Assembly: GCA_035640715.1 (NCBI GenBank)
Contig: DASQVO010000066.1
Location: 1 to 47,531 of the forward strand
Direction: 5' to 3'
From: DASQVO01 sp035640715
GTDB lineage: Bacteria; Actinomycetota; Actinomycetes; Streptosporangiales; Streptosporangiaceae
DNA length: 47,531 bases
In this document: one piece after another, positions 7,852 through 15,758 of the stretch
Layout of the letters: every line of letters begins with the position of its first letter
How positions within the stretch are numbered: the stretch's first letter is position 1
The notes under the pieces: model-generated
The model's database searches: none
What the model saw: the letters and a program-made list of their open reading frames with translations, nothing else
Told to the model about the DNA's origin: nothing
Made by a program: the position numbers and the translations under genes

Positions 7852-9597
7852 ATGTCGGCGTCGGACGAAGGGGCGGCAGGCCAGGGAGCCGGGCCAGCGG
7901 GTGGCATAGCGGTCGTCCCGGCGGCGCGACGCCGTGGCGGCGAGCCGCGCCGCCCGGCCGCGCTCGGCAATGCCGCCCGCTGGCTCTGGCCAGCTGCGTT
8001 CGCGCTGGCGGGGATCGTGCTGTTCCTTGTGTACCTGCGGCTCTCGAATACCTACCCGGAGAACTCCGACCAGGCGAACCTCGGGCTGCAGGCCTGGGAC
8101 ATGCTGCACGGCAACCTGCTGCTGCACGGCTGGGTCTTGTCGGACGTGTCGTTCTACACGACCGAGCTGCCGCAGTACATGCTGCTCGAGCTGATCCTCG
8201 GCCTGCACACCGGGACGTTCCACGTGGCCGCGGCGATGACTTACACGCTGGTGGTGCTGCTCGCCGCGCTGCTGGCCAAGGGCAAGGCAACCGGCCGCGA
8301 GGCCGTGGTCCGGACGATGGTGGCCGGCGGGATCATGCTCGCGCCGCAGCTTGGCTTCGGCGTCTTCGTGCTGCTGCTGACTGTGGGGCACATCGGGACG
8401 TCAGTGCCGCTGCTGCTGACCTGGCTCGTGCTGGACCGCTGGCGGTCGCGCTGGTATGTGGCGGCGGTGATCGGGATCCTGCTGGCGTGGGGAGCCGTGG
8501 CGGATTCCCTGGTGCTTGCGGTGGGCGCCGTGCCACTGGCGCTGGTCTGCGGGTTTCGCGTCATCCAGGGGCTCTTCAGCGCGGCCGGCACGGATGGCGG
8601 CCCGTCCGCCAGGCTCAGCCGGGTGCTCCGGTCACGCTGGTACGAGCTGTGCCTGGCCGGGGCTGCCGTGGCAGCGGCCGGGGCCTCCTGGGCGGTGACC
8701 AGGCTGATCCGCGCACTGGGCGGCTACGCCGTGCACCCGGTCACGTTCCAGATCGAACCGGTGCGCCAGTGGGTCGCCAACATCCCGGCCACGTGGCATG
8801 GAGTGCTCCTGCTCTTCGGCGCGGACTACGTCGGCGCCAAGCCCGGCTCCGGGCTTGACTTCGCCCTCCTCCATCTGGTCGGCGTGGCCCTGGTGGGCTG
8901 CGCGCTGCTGCTCGTGGTGCTGCGGTTCTTCACCCGGGTATCACTGACCGACCAGGTGCTGGCCGTCGCCATCGTCATCAACGTGGTTCTGTACCTGATC
9001 AGCAACATGCCCTCGCTGAACCCGCATGAGCTAGCCGTCGTCCTGCCGTGCGGGGCGGCCCTGGCCGGCCGGATGCTCGCCGGCCGGGCACGGGCCAGCG
9101 TGCACACTGGCCCGGTGCGCCGCGGCGTGCCCAGCGGGCCGGTGCGGGCCGCGCTGGGAGGGCTGGGAGGGCTGGTCCTGGCCGGTTACCTGCTGGGCCT
9201 GGCCCATGAGGCCACCCGGCCGCCTGTTCCGGCGGACAAAGCGGATCTCACCTCATGGCTGGCCGCCCATCACCTCACCAGCGGGCTGGGCGGTTACTGG
9301 GAGGGAAGCATCGTTACCGTCGAGAGCGGGGGCAGCGTCAAGGTCCGGGCGCTGATGCAGTTCACTCTCCAGGCCGATATGTGGGAGGCGAAGGGTTCGT
9401 GGTATGACCCCCGCTCGCAGCGGGCCAACTTCGTCGTCTTCGACAGCCTGCCAGGGTTCCGCCGGCACTGGGAGCCCTACTCGCTGGTCCGCAAGTATTT
9501 CGGCGTTCCCGCGCGCACATACCGGTTCGGCCCGTACACGGTGATGGTCTGGGACAAGAACCTGCTGGCGAGCATCCCGGCCGGCTGGCAGATTTAA
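7852..9597 (+). CDS. GT-C-like polytopic membrane protein, family A copy 1
   Basis: A 581-aa protein with a basic, disordered N-terminus (about 45 residues), roughly ten hydrophobic helices and a C-terminal soluble domain of about 140 residues. The first outer loop contains N-S-D-Q-A-N-L-G-L-Q-A-W-D-M-L-H-G-N and later S-D-V-S-F-Y-T-T-E-L-P-Q-Y, an arrangement like the acidic first-loop motif of GT-C glycosyltransferases that use polyprenyl-phosphate sugars. Two more full copies occur at 12884-14584 and 15759-17456, plus a dead remnant at 14586-14684. The C-terminal domain ends R-T-Y-R-F-G-P-Y-T-x-M-V-W-x-x-N-L-L, shared by all copies. Transfer of a sugar on the outer membrane face is inference; no characterised relative is recognised. 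Confidence 0.75.
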   Translation: MSASDEGAAGQGAGPAGGIAVVPAARRRGGEPRRPAALGNAARWLWPAAFALAGIVLFLVYLRLSNTYPENSDQANLGLQAWDMLHGNLLLHGWVLSDVSFYTTELPQYMLLELILGLHTGTFHVAAAMTYTLVVLLAALLAKGKATGREAVVRTMVAGGIMLAPQLGFGVFVLLLTVGHIGTSVPLLLTWLVLDRWRSRWYVAAVIGILLAWGAVADSLVLAVGAVPLALVCGFRVIQGLFSAAGTDGGPSARLSRVLRSRWYELCLAGAAVAAAGASWAVTRLIRALGGYAVHPVTFQIEPVRQWVANIPATWHGVLLLFGADYVGAKPGSGLDFALLHLVGVALVGCALLLVVLRFFTRVSLTDQVLAVAIVINVVLYLISNMPSLNPHELAVVLPCGAALAGRMLAGRARASVHTGPVRRGVPSGPVRAALGGLGGLVLAGYLLGLAHEATRPPVPADKADLTSWLAAHHLTSGLGGYWEGSIVTVESGGSVKVRALMQFTLQADMWEAKGSWYDPRSQRANFVVFDSLPGFRRHWEPYSLVRKYFGVPARTYRFGPYTVMVWDKNLLASIPAGWQI

Positions 9598-9599
9598 TG

Positions 9600-9614
9600 T
9601 ATATGTCACATATA
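9600..9614. promoter_or_regulatory. 15-bp AT-rich palindrome between A1 and B1
   Basis: TATATGT and ACATATA flank a single central C, a perfect 7+1+7 inverted repeat starting three bases after the stop of A1 and 98 bases before the B1 start. AT-rich palindromes are rare in this GC-rich DNA. The position fits an operator for the B1-B2-A2 unit. No bound protein is known. Confidence 0.45.
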
Positions 9615-9712
9615 AGGAACATTGCTCTTGCCGTCTCCATGGCCAATAACCTCGGCACGGTGAGGCAGCATCGGCGCGCTGAGCTAGCCGCCCCGCGGAG
9701 GAGGAGCGACTA

Positions 9713-11263
9713 GTGACCATCCGAGGGCACCGGAACACCGCGTCAGCGGCAACCGCCGTGCGCCGTCCATGGTGGATCTGGGCGGGGCCCTTCGCGATAT
9801 TGCTCGCCGTGCTACTGGTCCGCAACCGGTTCCTCTTCACCACCCGCATCTACGAGCACGGCGATGCCGGCGCGAACTCGATCCTGATCCAGCAGGCCAT
9901 GCACGTCACCCTGCTGGTCGGCAACTACTCGCGCGAGGGTTTCAACCATCCGGGGCCGGCGTACATGTATGTGCAGGCGTTCGGCCAGTGGGTGTTCCAG
10001 TACGCACTGCATGTGGTGCCGACCGCCTGGAACGCTCACATGCTCGCCGTCTTCGTGCTCAACAGCGCCCTGCTGGCGATGGCTGTCGCCATCGTCTACG
10101 GCTGGACGCGCTCGCTGCGCGGTGCTGCCGCCTGCTTCGCGGTCCTCCTGGTCTTCGCCGCCGTGCACCCGCCAGCGGTCAGCTCGGACTGGAACCCATA
10201 CGTGTACGTCCCGACGTACTGCGTTTTCGTGATCGCGGCGGCGTCGGTGGCGGCCGGGCATTCACGCGATGCGTGGATTCTCGCGCTGACCGGGTGGTTC
10301 CTCATCCATGGCCAGGCATCCTTCCTGTTCTTCGTCCCGGTCATTGTCCTTGCGGCGCTGGCTGTCCTGGTGTGGGCGCACCGGCGGACACCGGTCGCGT
10401 CGCTACGGCGTTTCTTCCGCGAGCAGCGGAAGACCTGGATCGCCGCGGGTGGCATCAGCGCCCTGTTCGCCCTGCCGATCGTCGTCAACCTGTCGCTCAA
10501 CTGGCCGGGTGACTTCGCCAAGTACGTTGCCTACGGCCGCTCGAAGCACGCCGGCGGCCACACGCCCGCGCAGATCGCCGATTACGCGCTGTGGTTCTGG
10601 TGGCCGCACGGCAACGCGTGGCTGGCGCCCGTCCTGCTGTACGGGCTCGCGATCAGCGTGACTTTCTGGCTCGCCCGCGGTCCGCTGCGCCGGTTCTTCC
10701 TTACGCTGCTGGGCATCAACCTGGTGTCATCCCTGGCGCTCGGCATCTACGCCGCGGCCGGCATCGACTTCCTGTCCGAGTACTACATCGGCTACTTCTA
10801 CTGGTCGGCGCCGCTGGTCACGATGCTCGTCATCGCCGTCGGCGTAGGACAGGCGCTCACCTTCCGCTGGGCCACCGCCGTGGCCGCGGCCGGCGCGGCG
10901 GCCGCTCTCGTCGTGCTCGCGGCAGTTCCCGGGATACGCACGAGTACGGCGGATTCCGATCCGGGCCTGCCACGGGCCGTTGCCGCGCTTGCCGCCCGGG
11001 CGCCGGGCCGGCTGATCGTCCTGACCATCGACCACGGGACCTGGATTGACACCACCGGTTTCCTGGTCCAGGCGGAGCGGACGCACGTGCGGGCGTGCCT
11101 GGACCAGCCGTGGTGGAGTTTCATGATGACCAGGCAGTTCATCTGCACATCCCGGGAAGCCGCGGCCGGGGTGCATTACTGGTTCGACTCGCCGAAGCCT
11201 GCGCCGAATTCGCCGGTCATCCTGCGTTTCGGCAACACCGATGTTGCTGTGGGGCCACATTGA
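9713..11263 (+). CDS. GT-C-like polytopic membrane protein, family B copy 1
   Basis: A 516-aa membrane protein starting at GTG 9713 behind a strong GGAGGAGG. After R-R-P-W-W-I-W-A-G-P-F comes the first helix, then an outer loop with H-G-D-A-G-A-N-S-I-L-I-Q-Q-A-M and N-H-P-G-P-A-Y-M-Y-V, again an acidic residue before an A-N pair as in family A. About ten helices follow, with L-S-E-Y-Y-I-G-Y-F-Y-W conserved late, and a C-terminal outer domain of about 100 residues ending in F-R/L-R-F-G. It is paralogous to the next gene. The likely class is PMT/ArnT-type GT-C glycosyltransferase; acceptor and sugar are unknown. It is separated by 16 bases from B2. Confidence 0.72.
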   Translation: MTIRGHRNTASAATAVRRPWWIWAGPFAILLAVLLVRNRFLFTTRIYEHGDAGANSILIQQAMHVTLLVGNYSREGFNHPGPAYMYVQAFGQWVFQYALHVVPTAWNAHMLAVFVLNSALLAMAVAIVYGWTRSLRGAAACFAVLLVFAAVHPPAVSSDWNPYVYVPTYCVFVIAAASVAAGHSRDAWILALTGWFLIHGQASFLFFVPVIVLAALAVLVWAHRRTPVASLRRFFREQRKTWIAAGGISALFALPIVVNLSLNWPGDFAKYVAYGRSKHAGGHTPAQIADYALWFWWPHGNAWLAPVLLYGLAISVTFWLARGPLRRFFLTLLGINLVSSLALGIYAAAGIDFLSEYYIGYFYWSAPLVTMLVIAVGVGQALTFRWATAVAAAGAAAALVVLAAVPGIRTSTADSDPGLPRAVAALAARAPGRLIVLTIDHGTWIDTTGFLVQAERTHVRACLDQPWWSFMMTRQFICTSREAAAGVHYWFDSPKPAPNSPVILRFGNTDVAVGPH

Positions 11264-11279
11264 CAGCGGGGAGCGGCGA

Positions 11280-12869
11280 GTGACGATTGGGGACTGGAAG
11301 ACCGCTGAGCCCCGGGCAGCCGGGTCTGCCATCCCGGTCGTGATCACAGACGGGCCGGGCGGGGCGCGCCGTCCATGGTGGATTTGGGCCGCGCCTTTCG
11401 CGGTCCTGTTCACCACCCTCATCGTCCGCAACCGGTTTCTCTTCACCACTCGGCTCTATGAGCGCGCCGATTCCGCCGCGAACTCGATCCTGATCCAGCA
11501 GGCCATGCACTTCACCCTGCTCGTGGGCAATTACTCCCGTGAAAACTTCAACCATCCCGGGCCGGCGTACATGTACGTGCAGGCGTTCGGGCAGTGGCTG
11601 TTCTACGACGGGCTGCACGTGGTGCCGACCGCCTGGAACGCCCACGTGCTCGCCGTATTTGCCCTCGACAGCGCCTTCATGGCCCTGGCCGTGCTCGTCG
11701 TCTACGGCTGGACCGGCTCGCTGCGCGGGGCCGCGGCCTGCCTGACGGTCATCCTCATCTTCGCTGCCTCGCACCCGCAGGCGGTCAACAACGACTGGAT
11801 GCCGTACATGTACATCCCGACGTACTGCGTCTTCGTGATCGCGGCGGCGTCGGTGGCGGCCGGGCATTCACGCGATGCGTGGATTCTCGCGCTGACCGGG
11901 TGGTTTCTCATCCACGGCCAGGCGTGCTTCCTGTTCTTCGTCCCCTTCATCATTTTTCCGGTGCTGGTGGCTCTGGTGTGGGCGCACCGGCAGACGCCGG
12001 CCGCGTCGCTGCGGCGCTTTGTCCGCGGCCAGCGGAAGGTCTGGATTCCGGTCGTTGCCATCAGCATCCTGTTCGCCTTGCCGATCGTCGTCAACCTGGC
12101 GCTCAACTGGCCGGGTGACTTCGGGAAGTACTTTGCCTATGGCAGGTCCGCGCAGGCCGGCCACCACAGCGCCGCGCAGATTGCGCATTTCGTGCTGTGG
12201 TTCTGGTGGCCGCACAGCAACGCGTGGCTGGCGCCGGTCCTGCTGTACGGGCTTGCGATCGGTGTGACCTTCGGCCTCACGCGGGGGCCGCTGCGCCGGT
12301 TCTTCCTCGCGCTGCTGGGCATCAATCTGGTGTCATCCCTGGCACTTTGCATCTACGCGGCGGTCGGCATCGATTTCCTTTCCGAGTACTACATCGGCTA
12401 CTTCTACTGGTCGGTGCCGATGATCACCTTGCTCGTGATCGTCGTCGGCGTTGGCCAGGCGATGGGTCCCCGCATTGGCACGGCTGCGGCCGCGGCCGGG
12501 GCGGTGACCGCGCTCGTCGTCCTCGCCGCGCTGCCCGGCCTGCGTACGAGCACGCAGCGCACCGATCCGAGTCTGCCCGGGGCCGTCGCCAGGCTCGCCG
12601 CCATGGCCCGTGGCCGGACGATCGTCCTGACCATCGGCCAGACTCAGTGGGGCGACACCACCGGCTTCCTCGTGCAGGCCGAGCGGACCCAGGTCCGGGC
12701 CTGCGTGGATGAGCCGTGGTGGACATTCATGATGACGAAGCAGTTCATCTGCACGCCGCAGGAGGCCGAGACCGGGGTACATTACTGGTTCGACTCGCTG
12801 AAGCCTCCGCCGCACGCGCCGGTCATCTTCCGTTTCGGCGGTTCCGATGTCGCAGCGAAGGCCGGTTGA
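11280..12869 (+). CDS. GT-C-like polytopic membrane protein, family B copy 2
   Basis: Close paralogue of B1, about 529 aa. I place the start at GTG 11280 with GGGGAGCGGCGA upstream, because it gives M-T-I-x at the same point as B1 and leaves B1 intact; an ATG at 11241 inside B1 is less likely. Motifs match B1: A-D-S-A-A-N-S-I-L-I-Q-Q-A-M, N-H-P-G-P-A-Y-M-Y-V, L-S-E-Y-Y-I-G-Y-F-Y-W. A 74-bp tract (11832-11905) is identical to 10226-10299 of B1, far above the level elsewhere in the pair. A2 starts 14 bases after its stop. Role as for B1, inferred. Confidence 0.72.
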   Translation: MTIGDWKTAEPRAAGSAIPVVITDGPGGARRPWWIWAAPFAVLFTTLIVRNRFLFTTRLYERADSAANSILIQQAMHFTLLVGNYSRENFNHPGPAYMYVQAFGQWLFYDGLHVVPTAWNAHVLAVFALDSAFMALAVLVVYGWTGSLRGAAACLTVILIFAASHPQAVNNDWMPYMYIPTYCVFVIAAASVAAGHSRDAWILALTGWFLIHGQACFLFFVPFIIFPVLVALVWAHRQTPAASLRRFVRGQRKVWIPVVAISILFALPIVVNLALNWPGDFGKYFAYGRSAQAGHHSAAQIAHFVLWFWWPHSNAWLAPVLLYGLAIGVTFGLTRGPLRRFFLALLGINLVSSLALCIYAAVGIDFLSEYYIGYFYWSVPMITLLVIVVGVGQAMGPRIGTAAAAAGAVTALVVLAALPGLRTSTQRTDPSLPGAVARLAAMARGRTIVLTIGQTQWGDTTGFLVQAERTQVRACVDEPWWTFMMTKQFICTPQEAETGVHYWFDSLKPPPHAPVIFRFGGSDVAAKAG

Positions 12870-12883
12870 GAGGGGGTGACAAA

Positions 12884-14584
12884 ATGACGTCGCTCGGCCG
12901 CGGGTCATCTCGGCGAGGGGCAGGTGCCGGGGCGCCGGCCCCAGAAATGCCGGCGATCTCTTCGGCCAAGGAGGCCGGGCGCGGCCTACGGACACCAGCT
13001 GCCCGGAAGATAGCGTGGGCAGCCGGGTATGCGGTGGCGGCTGTGGTCTTGTTCTTCTGCTACCTCCGGCAGTCGCGGACGGTGACGGTTGGTGCCGACG
13101 GCGGGTCAATCGCGCTTCAGGCATGGGACATGCTCCACGGCAACGCGCTGCTGCAAGGCTGGGGCATGTCGGACGTGTCGTTCTATTCGACGGAACTCGT
13201 GCAATACGTGCTGCTGGAGGCACTCCACGGACTGGGCCCCGATGTGATCCACATTGGCGGGGCGATGACGTACACGCTGCTGCTGCTGCTTGCGGGATTG
13301 GTGGCCAAGGGCCGCGCGGGGGGCCGCGAAGGCCTCGTCCGGGTCCTGGTCGCGGGCGGCATCATGCTGGCCCCGGCGCTGGGCAATGCGACCTCAACGC
13401 TGCTGCTGACCCCGGATCATCTCGGCAGCGCGGTGCCCGTGCTGCTGGCGTGGCTGCTCGTGGAGCGCCTGCCGCAACGCTGGTACGTGCCTGTCGCCGT
13501 ATGTGTCGTGCTGGTGTGGGGGCAGGTCGCCGATCTCCTCGTGCTCCTCACCGGGGTCGCGCCGCTGGTTATTGTCTGCGGCATCCGCGTGGGCCAGAAA
13601 GTGTGGCGTCGGGAGCCGCTCAAGTCTCAGTGGTATGAGCTAGCGCTCATCGCTGCCGCGCTGGCCTCCGTGGGGCTTATGCGCGCTGCCGAGGCCCTCA
13701 TCCGCATCAGCGGCGGTTTCGTGCTGCAGCCAGTTGCCATGAGCTTCGCCGGATGGTCCGCGATGCCGCAGCATCTCCTGGTCACGGGCGAAGGCCTGCT
13801 GACGCTCTTCGGCGCGTCCTTCTTCGGCCCGGAGCCCAGCAACTACATGATTTTCGCTGTGCTGCACGTCGCGGGCGTTGCCGCGGTGGCCTGGGCTTTC
13901 TGCGTCGCCATACGGCGGTTCGCGCGCCGGGAGGAGCTAATCGTCCCGGCGCTCGTCCTCGCGATCGTGCTCAACGTGGCGGCGTACGTGCCCGGTACGT
14001 ACGTGGCGAACCTCCTCAGCACGCGTGAGATCTCCGAGGTGTTGCCGTTCGGCGCGGTGCTGGCCGGGCGGCTGCTGGCCGGCCCCATCGTGCGGGCTGG
14101 CCGGGCGGTCCGGCTCGTACTGGGGTCACTGGGGATCACCTGCCTGGTCTGCTATGCCGCTGCGGCGGGCTACGGCGCCGCCCAGGCGGCGGTGCCAGCC
14201 CAGAACCAGGATCTCGTGGCCTTCCTGATGGCACACGGCCTCCGCAGCGGGCTCGCGGGCTACTGGCAGGCCAACAGCGTGACGCTGGACAGCGGGGGCC
14301 AGATCGTGGTCAGGCCCGTGAAGCTGAACGCGGCGGGACTGGCGGTGGCGAACCTCTGGGAGGCGAAGGCGTCGTGGTACGACCCGCGGGCCAACCAGGC
14401 CAACTTCGTCGTCACCGTCAGCAGGCCGCCGTCCCAGGAATGGCAAATGCAGCCTTTCCAAGCACGGGACACGTTCGGCCACCCGGTGCGGACGTATCGT
14501 TTCGGGCGCTACACCATCCTGGTATGGCACACTAACCTGCTGGCCCATCTCGGCCAGGGCGTAGACAAGAGCGTCGGGCCGTAG
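12884..14584 (+). CDS. GT-C-like polytopic membrane protein, family A copy 2
   Basis: About 566 aa, paralogue of A1 and A3. The start is ATG 12884 behind GAGGGGG; longer in-frame starts would reach into B2. The first outer loop has G-A-D-G-G-S-I-A-L-Q-A-W-D-M-L-H-G-N, so the acidic residue is kept although N-S before it is lost, and S-D-V-S-F-Y-S-T-E-L-V-Q-Y. The C-terminal domain (Y-W-Q-A-N-S-V-T-L-D-S-G-G, then W-E-A-K-A-S-W-Y-D-P-R) matches A1 and A3. Directly after its stop comes the tail of another A-family gene, so this locus has lost material. Function inferred as in A1. Confidence 0.73.
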   Translation: MTSLGRGSSRRGAGAGAPAPEMPAISSAKEAGRGLRTPAARKIAWAAGYAVAAVVLFFCYLRQSRTVTVGADGGSIALQAWDMLHGNALLQGWGMSDVSFYSTELVQYVLLEALHGLGPDVIHIGGAMTYTLLLLLAGLVAKGRAGGREGLVRVLVAGGIMLAPALGNATSTLLLTPDHLGSAVPVLLAWLLVERLPQRWYVPVAVCVVLVWGQVADLLVLLTGVAPLVIVCGIRVGQKVWRREPLKSQWYELALIAAALASVGLMRAAEALIRISGGFVLQPVAMSFAGWSAMPQHLLVTGEGLLTLFGASFFGPEPSNYMIFAVLHVAGVAAVAWAFCVAIRRFARREELIVPALVLAIVLNVAAYVPGTYVANLLSTREISEVLPFGAVLAGRLLAGPIVRAGRAVRLVLGSLGITCLVCYAAAAGYGAAQAAVPAQNQDLVAFLMAHGLRSGLAGYWQANSVTLDSGGQIVVRPVKLNAAGLAVANLWEAKASWYDPRANQANFVVTVSRPPSQEWQMQPFQARDTFGHPVRTYRFGRYTILVWHTNLLAHLGQGVDKSVGP

Positions 14585-14585
14585 G

Positions 14586-14684
14586 GCGGTGCTGCAGAAG
14601 TCTGGCCGGGCGGCGCATACCGATCACGCGGGACGGTACACGATCATGGCGTGGGACACGAACCTTCTTGCCCGGCTCCGATAA
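14586..14684 (+). pseudogene. C-terminal remnant of a fourth family-A membrane protein gene
   Basis: Two bases after the A2 stop a frame of 32 codons ends at TAA 14682-14684. It reads A-V-L-Q-K-S-G-R-A-A-H-T then G-R-Y-T-I-M-A-W-D-T-N-L-L-A-R-L-R, which aligns with the last residues of A3 (A-V-F-G-Q-P-A-R-T-Y-R-T, G-P-Y-T-I-L-V-W-N-Q-N-L-L-S-R-L-R). No start codon or upstream part is left. The simplest reading is deletion of a fourth A gene down to its last 32 codons. Confidence 0.8.
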
Positions 14685-14776
14685 GCGGCATGCCTTCCCA
14701 TAACCGGCAAAGGCCGCTCTCGGCCATGCCGGCCAGTAGGCTGGCAGGGCTCATGTCACCGATCTTGAGGTATCCA

Positions 14777-15745
14777 ATGCGACGCATCCTCGCGCTCATC
14801 GCTTTCCCGCTGCTGGGCGCCTCTGCGCTGGCTGGCTGCGGGTCGTCCTCGCCGTCTACGCCGTCGTCGGCGGCGAACGCCGCCGTCACCGCAAAAGGGA
14901 CGTTCGGCAAGGCGCCGTCTGTCACGATCCCGAAGGAGAAGCCAGGCAGCGCGCTCACCGTCAAGACCCTGATCCAGGGGAACGGGGCCACGATCAAGAA
15001 GTCAGATCTGGTCCTCAGCAACTTCACGCTGTACCTGTGGAGCGGCACGAAGAACAAGCTGGTCGACTCGACCTACCAGTTCACCCCTCAGGTACTTCCC
15101 GCCTCTCTGCTTCCCGGAATCGAAACCGCCCTGACCGGCGAGAAGCTTGGCAGCCGGGTACTCGCGGTGCTCCCGCCAAAGGAAGGCTACGGCAGCAACG
15201 GCAACCCCCAGCTCGGCGTGTCTGGCTCCGACACGCTCGTCTTCGTCATGGACTTGATCCAGAGGTACTCCTCCGGCGCGGTCTCAGCATCCGGTTCGCA
15301 CGTGTCAAGCGGCGGAGGCGCCCTCCCAACGGTCAGCGCGGCGCAGGGCAGCGCGCCGGCCGTGACGATCCCCAAGGGCGTGACGCCCCCGAAGACGCTA
15401 GTGGCGAAGACCCTGATCAGGGGCTCCGGGCCGGCTGTCACCAAGGGGCAGGACCTCGTCGTCCAGTACACCGGCGTCAACTGGCGTACCGGCAAGGTAT
15501 TCGATTCCTCGTGGTCGCGTGCAACGCCCTTTTCCTTCAAGATCGGGGCAACGCCCAGCCAGGTCATCGCCGGCTGGGACAAGGGCCTCATCGGCCAGAC
15601 CGTGGGCAGCCGCGTGCTGCTGGTCATCCCGCCGTCCGACGGCTACGGCAGCGCCGGGCAGGCACAGGCCGGGATCAAGGGCACCGACACTCTCGTCTTC
15701 GTGGTCGACATCATCAGCGCCGTAAATCCCGGCTCAGCTGCCTGA
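14777..15745 (+). CDS. Lipoprotein with two FKBP-type peptidyl-prolyl isomerase domains
   Basis: I place the start at ATG 14777 because it gives a lipoprotein signal (M-R-R-I-L-A-L then L-A-G-C-G-S-S-S with the lipobox Cys near residue 22). The 322-aa protein has two FKBP domains, about residues 50-165 and 205-318. The second keeps the FKBP active-site set: V-Q-Y-T-G, F-D-S-S-W, V-I-A-G-W-D-K-G-L, D-G-Y-G and T-L-V-F-V-V-D-I. In the first the pocket residues are largely replaced (F for the early Tyr, L-V-D for F-D, S-L-L-P-G-I-E for the V-I-x-x-W segment), so it is probably not an active isomerase. FKBP genes next to pafA are usual in actinobacteria; this one is separated from pafA by the glycan genes. 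Confidence 0.88.
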   Translation: MRRILALIAFPLLGASALAGCGSSSPSTPSSAANAAVTAKGTFGKAPSVTIPKEKPGSALTVKTLIQGNGATIKKSDLVLSNFTLYLWSGTKNKLVDSTYQFTPQVLPASLLPGIETALTGEKLGSRVLAVLPPKEGYGSNGNPQLGVSGSDTLVFVMDLIQRYSSGAVSASGSHVSSGGGALPTVSAAQGSAPAVTIPKGVTPPKTLVAKTLIRGSGPAVTKGQDLVVQYTGVNWRTGKVFDSSWSRATPFSFKIGATPSQVIAGWDKGLIGQTVGSRVLLVIPPSDGYGSAGQAQAGIKGTDTLVFVVDIISAVNPGSAA

Positions 15746-15758
15746 TCAGGGCTTATCG

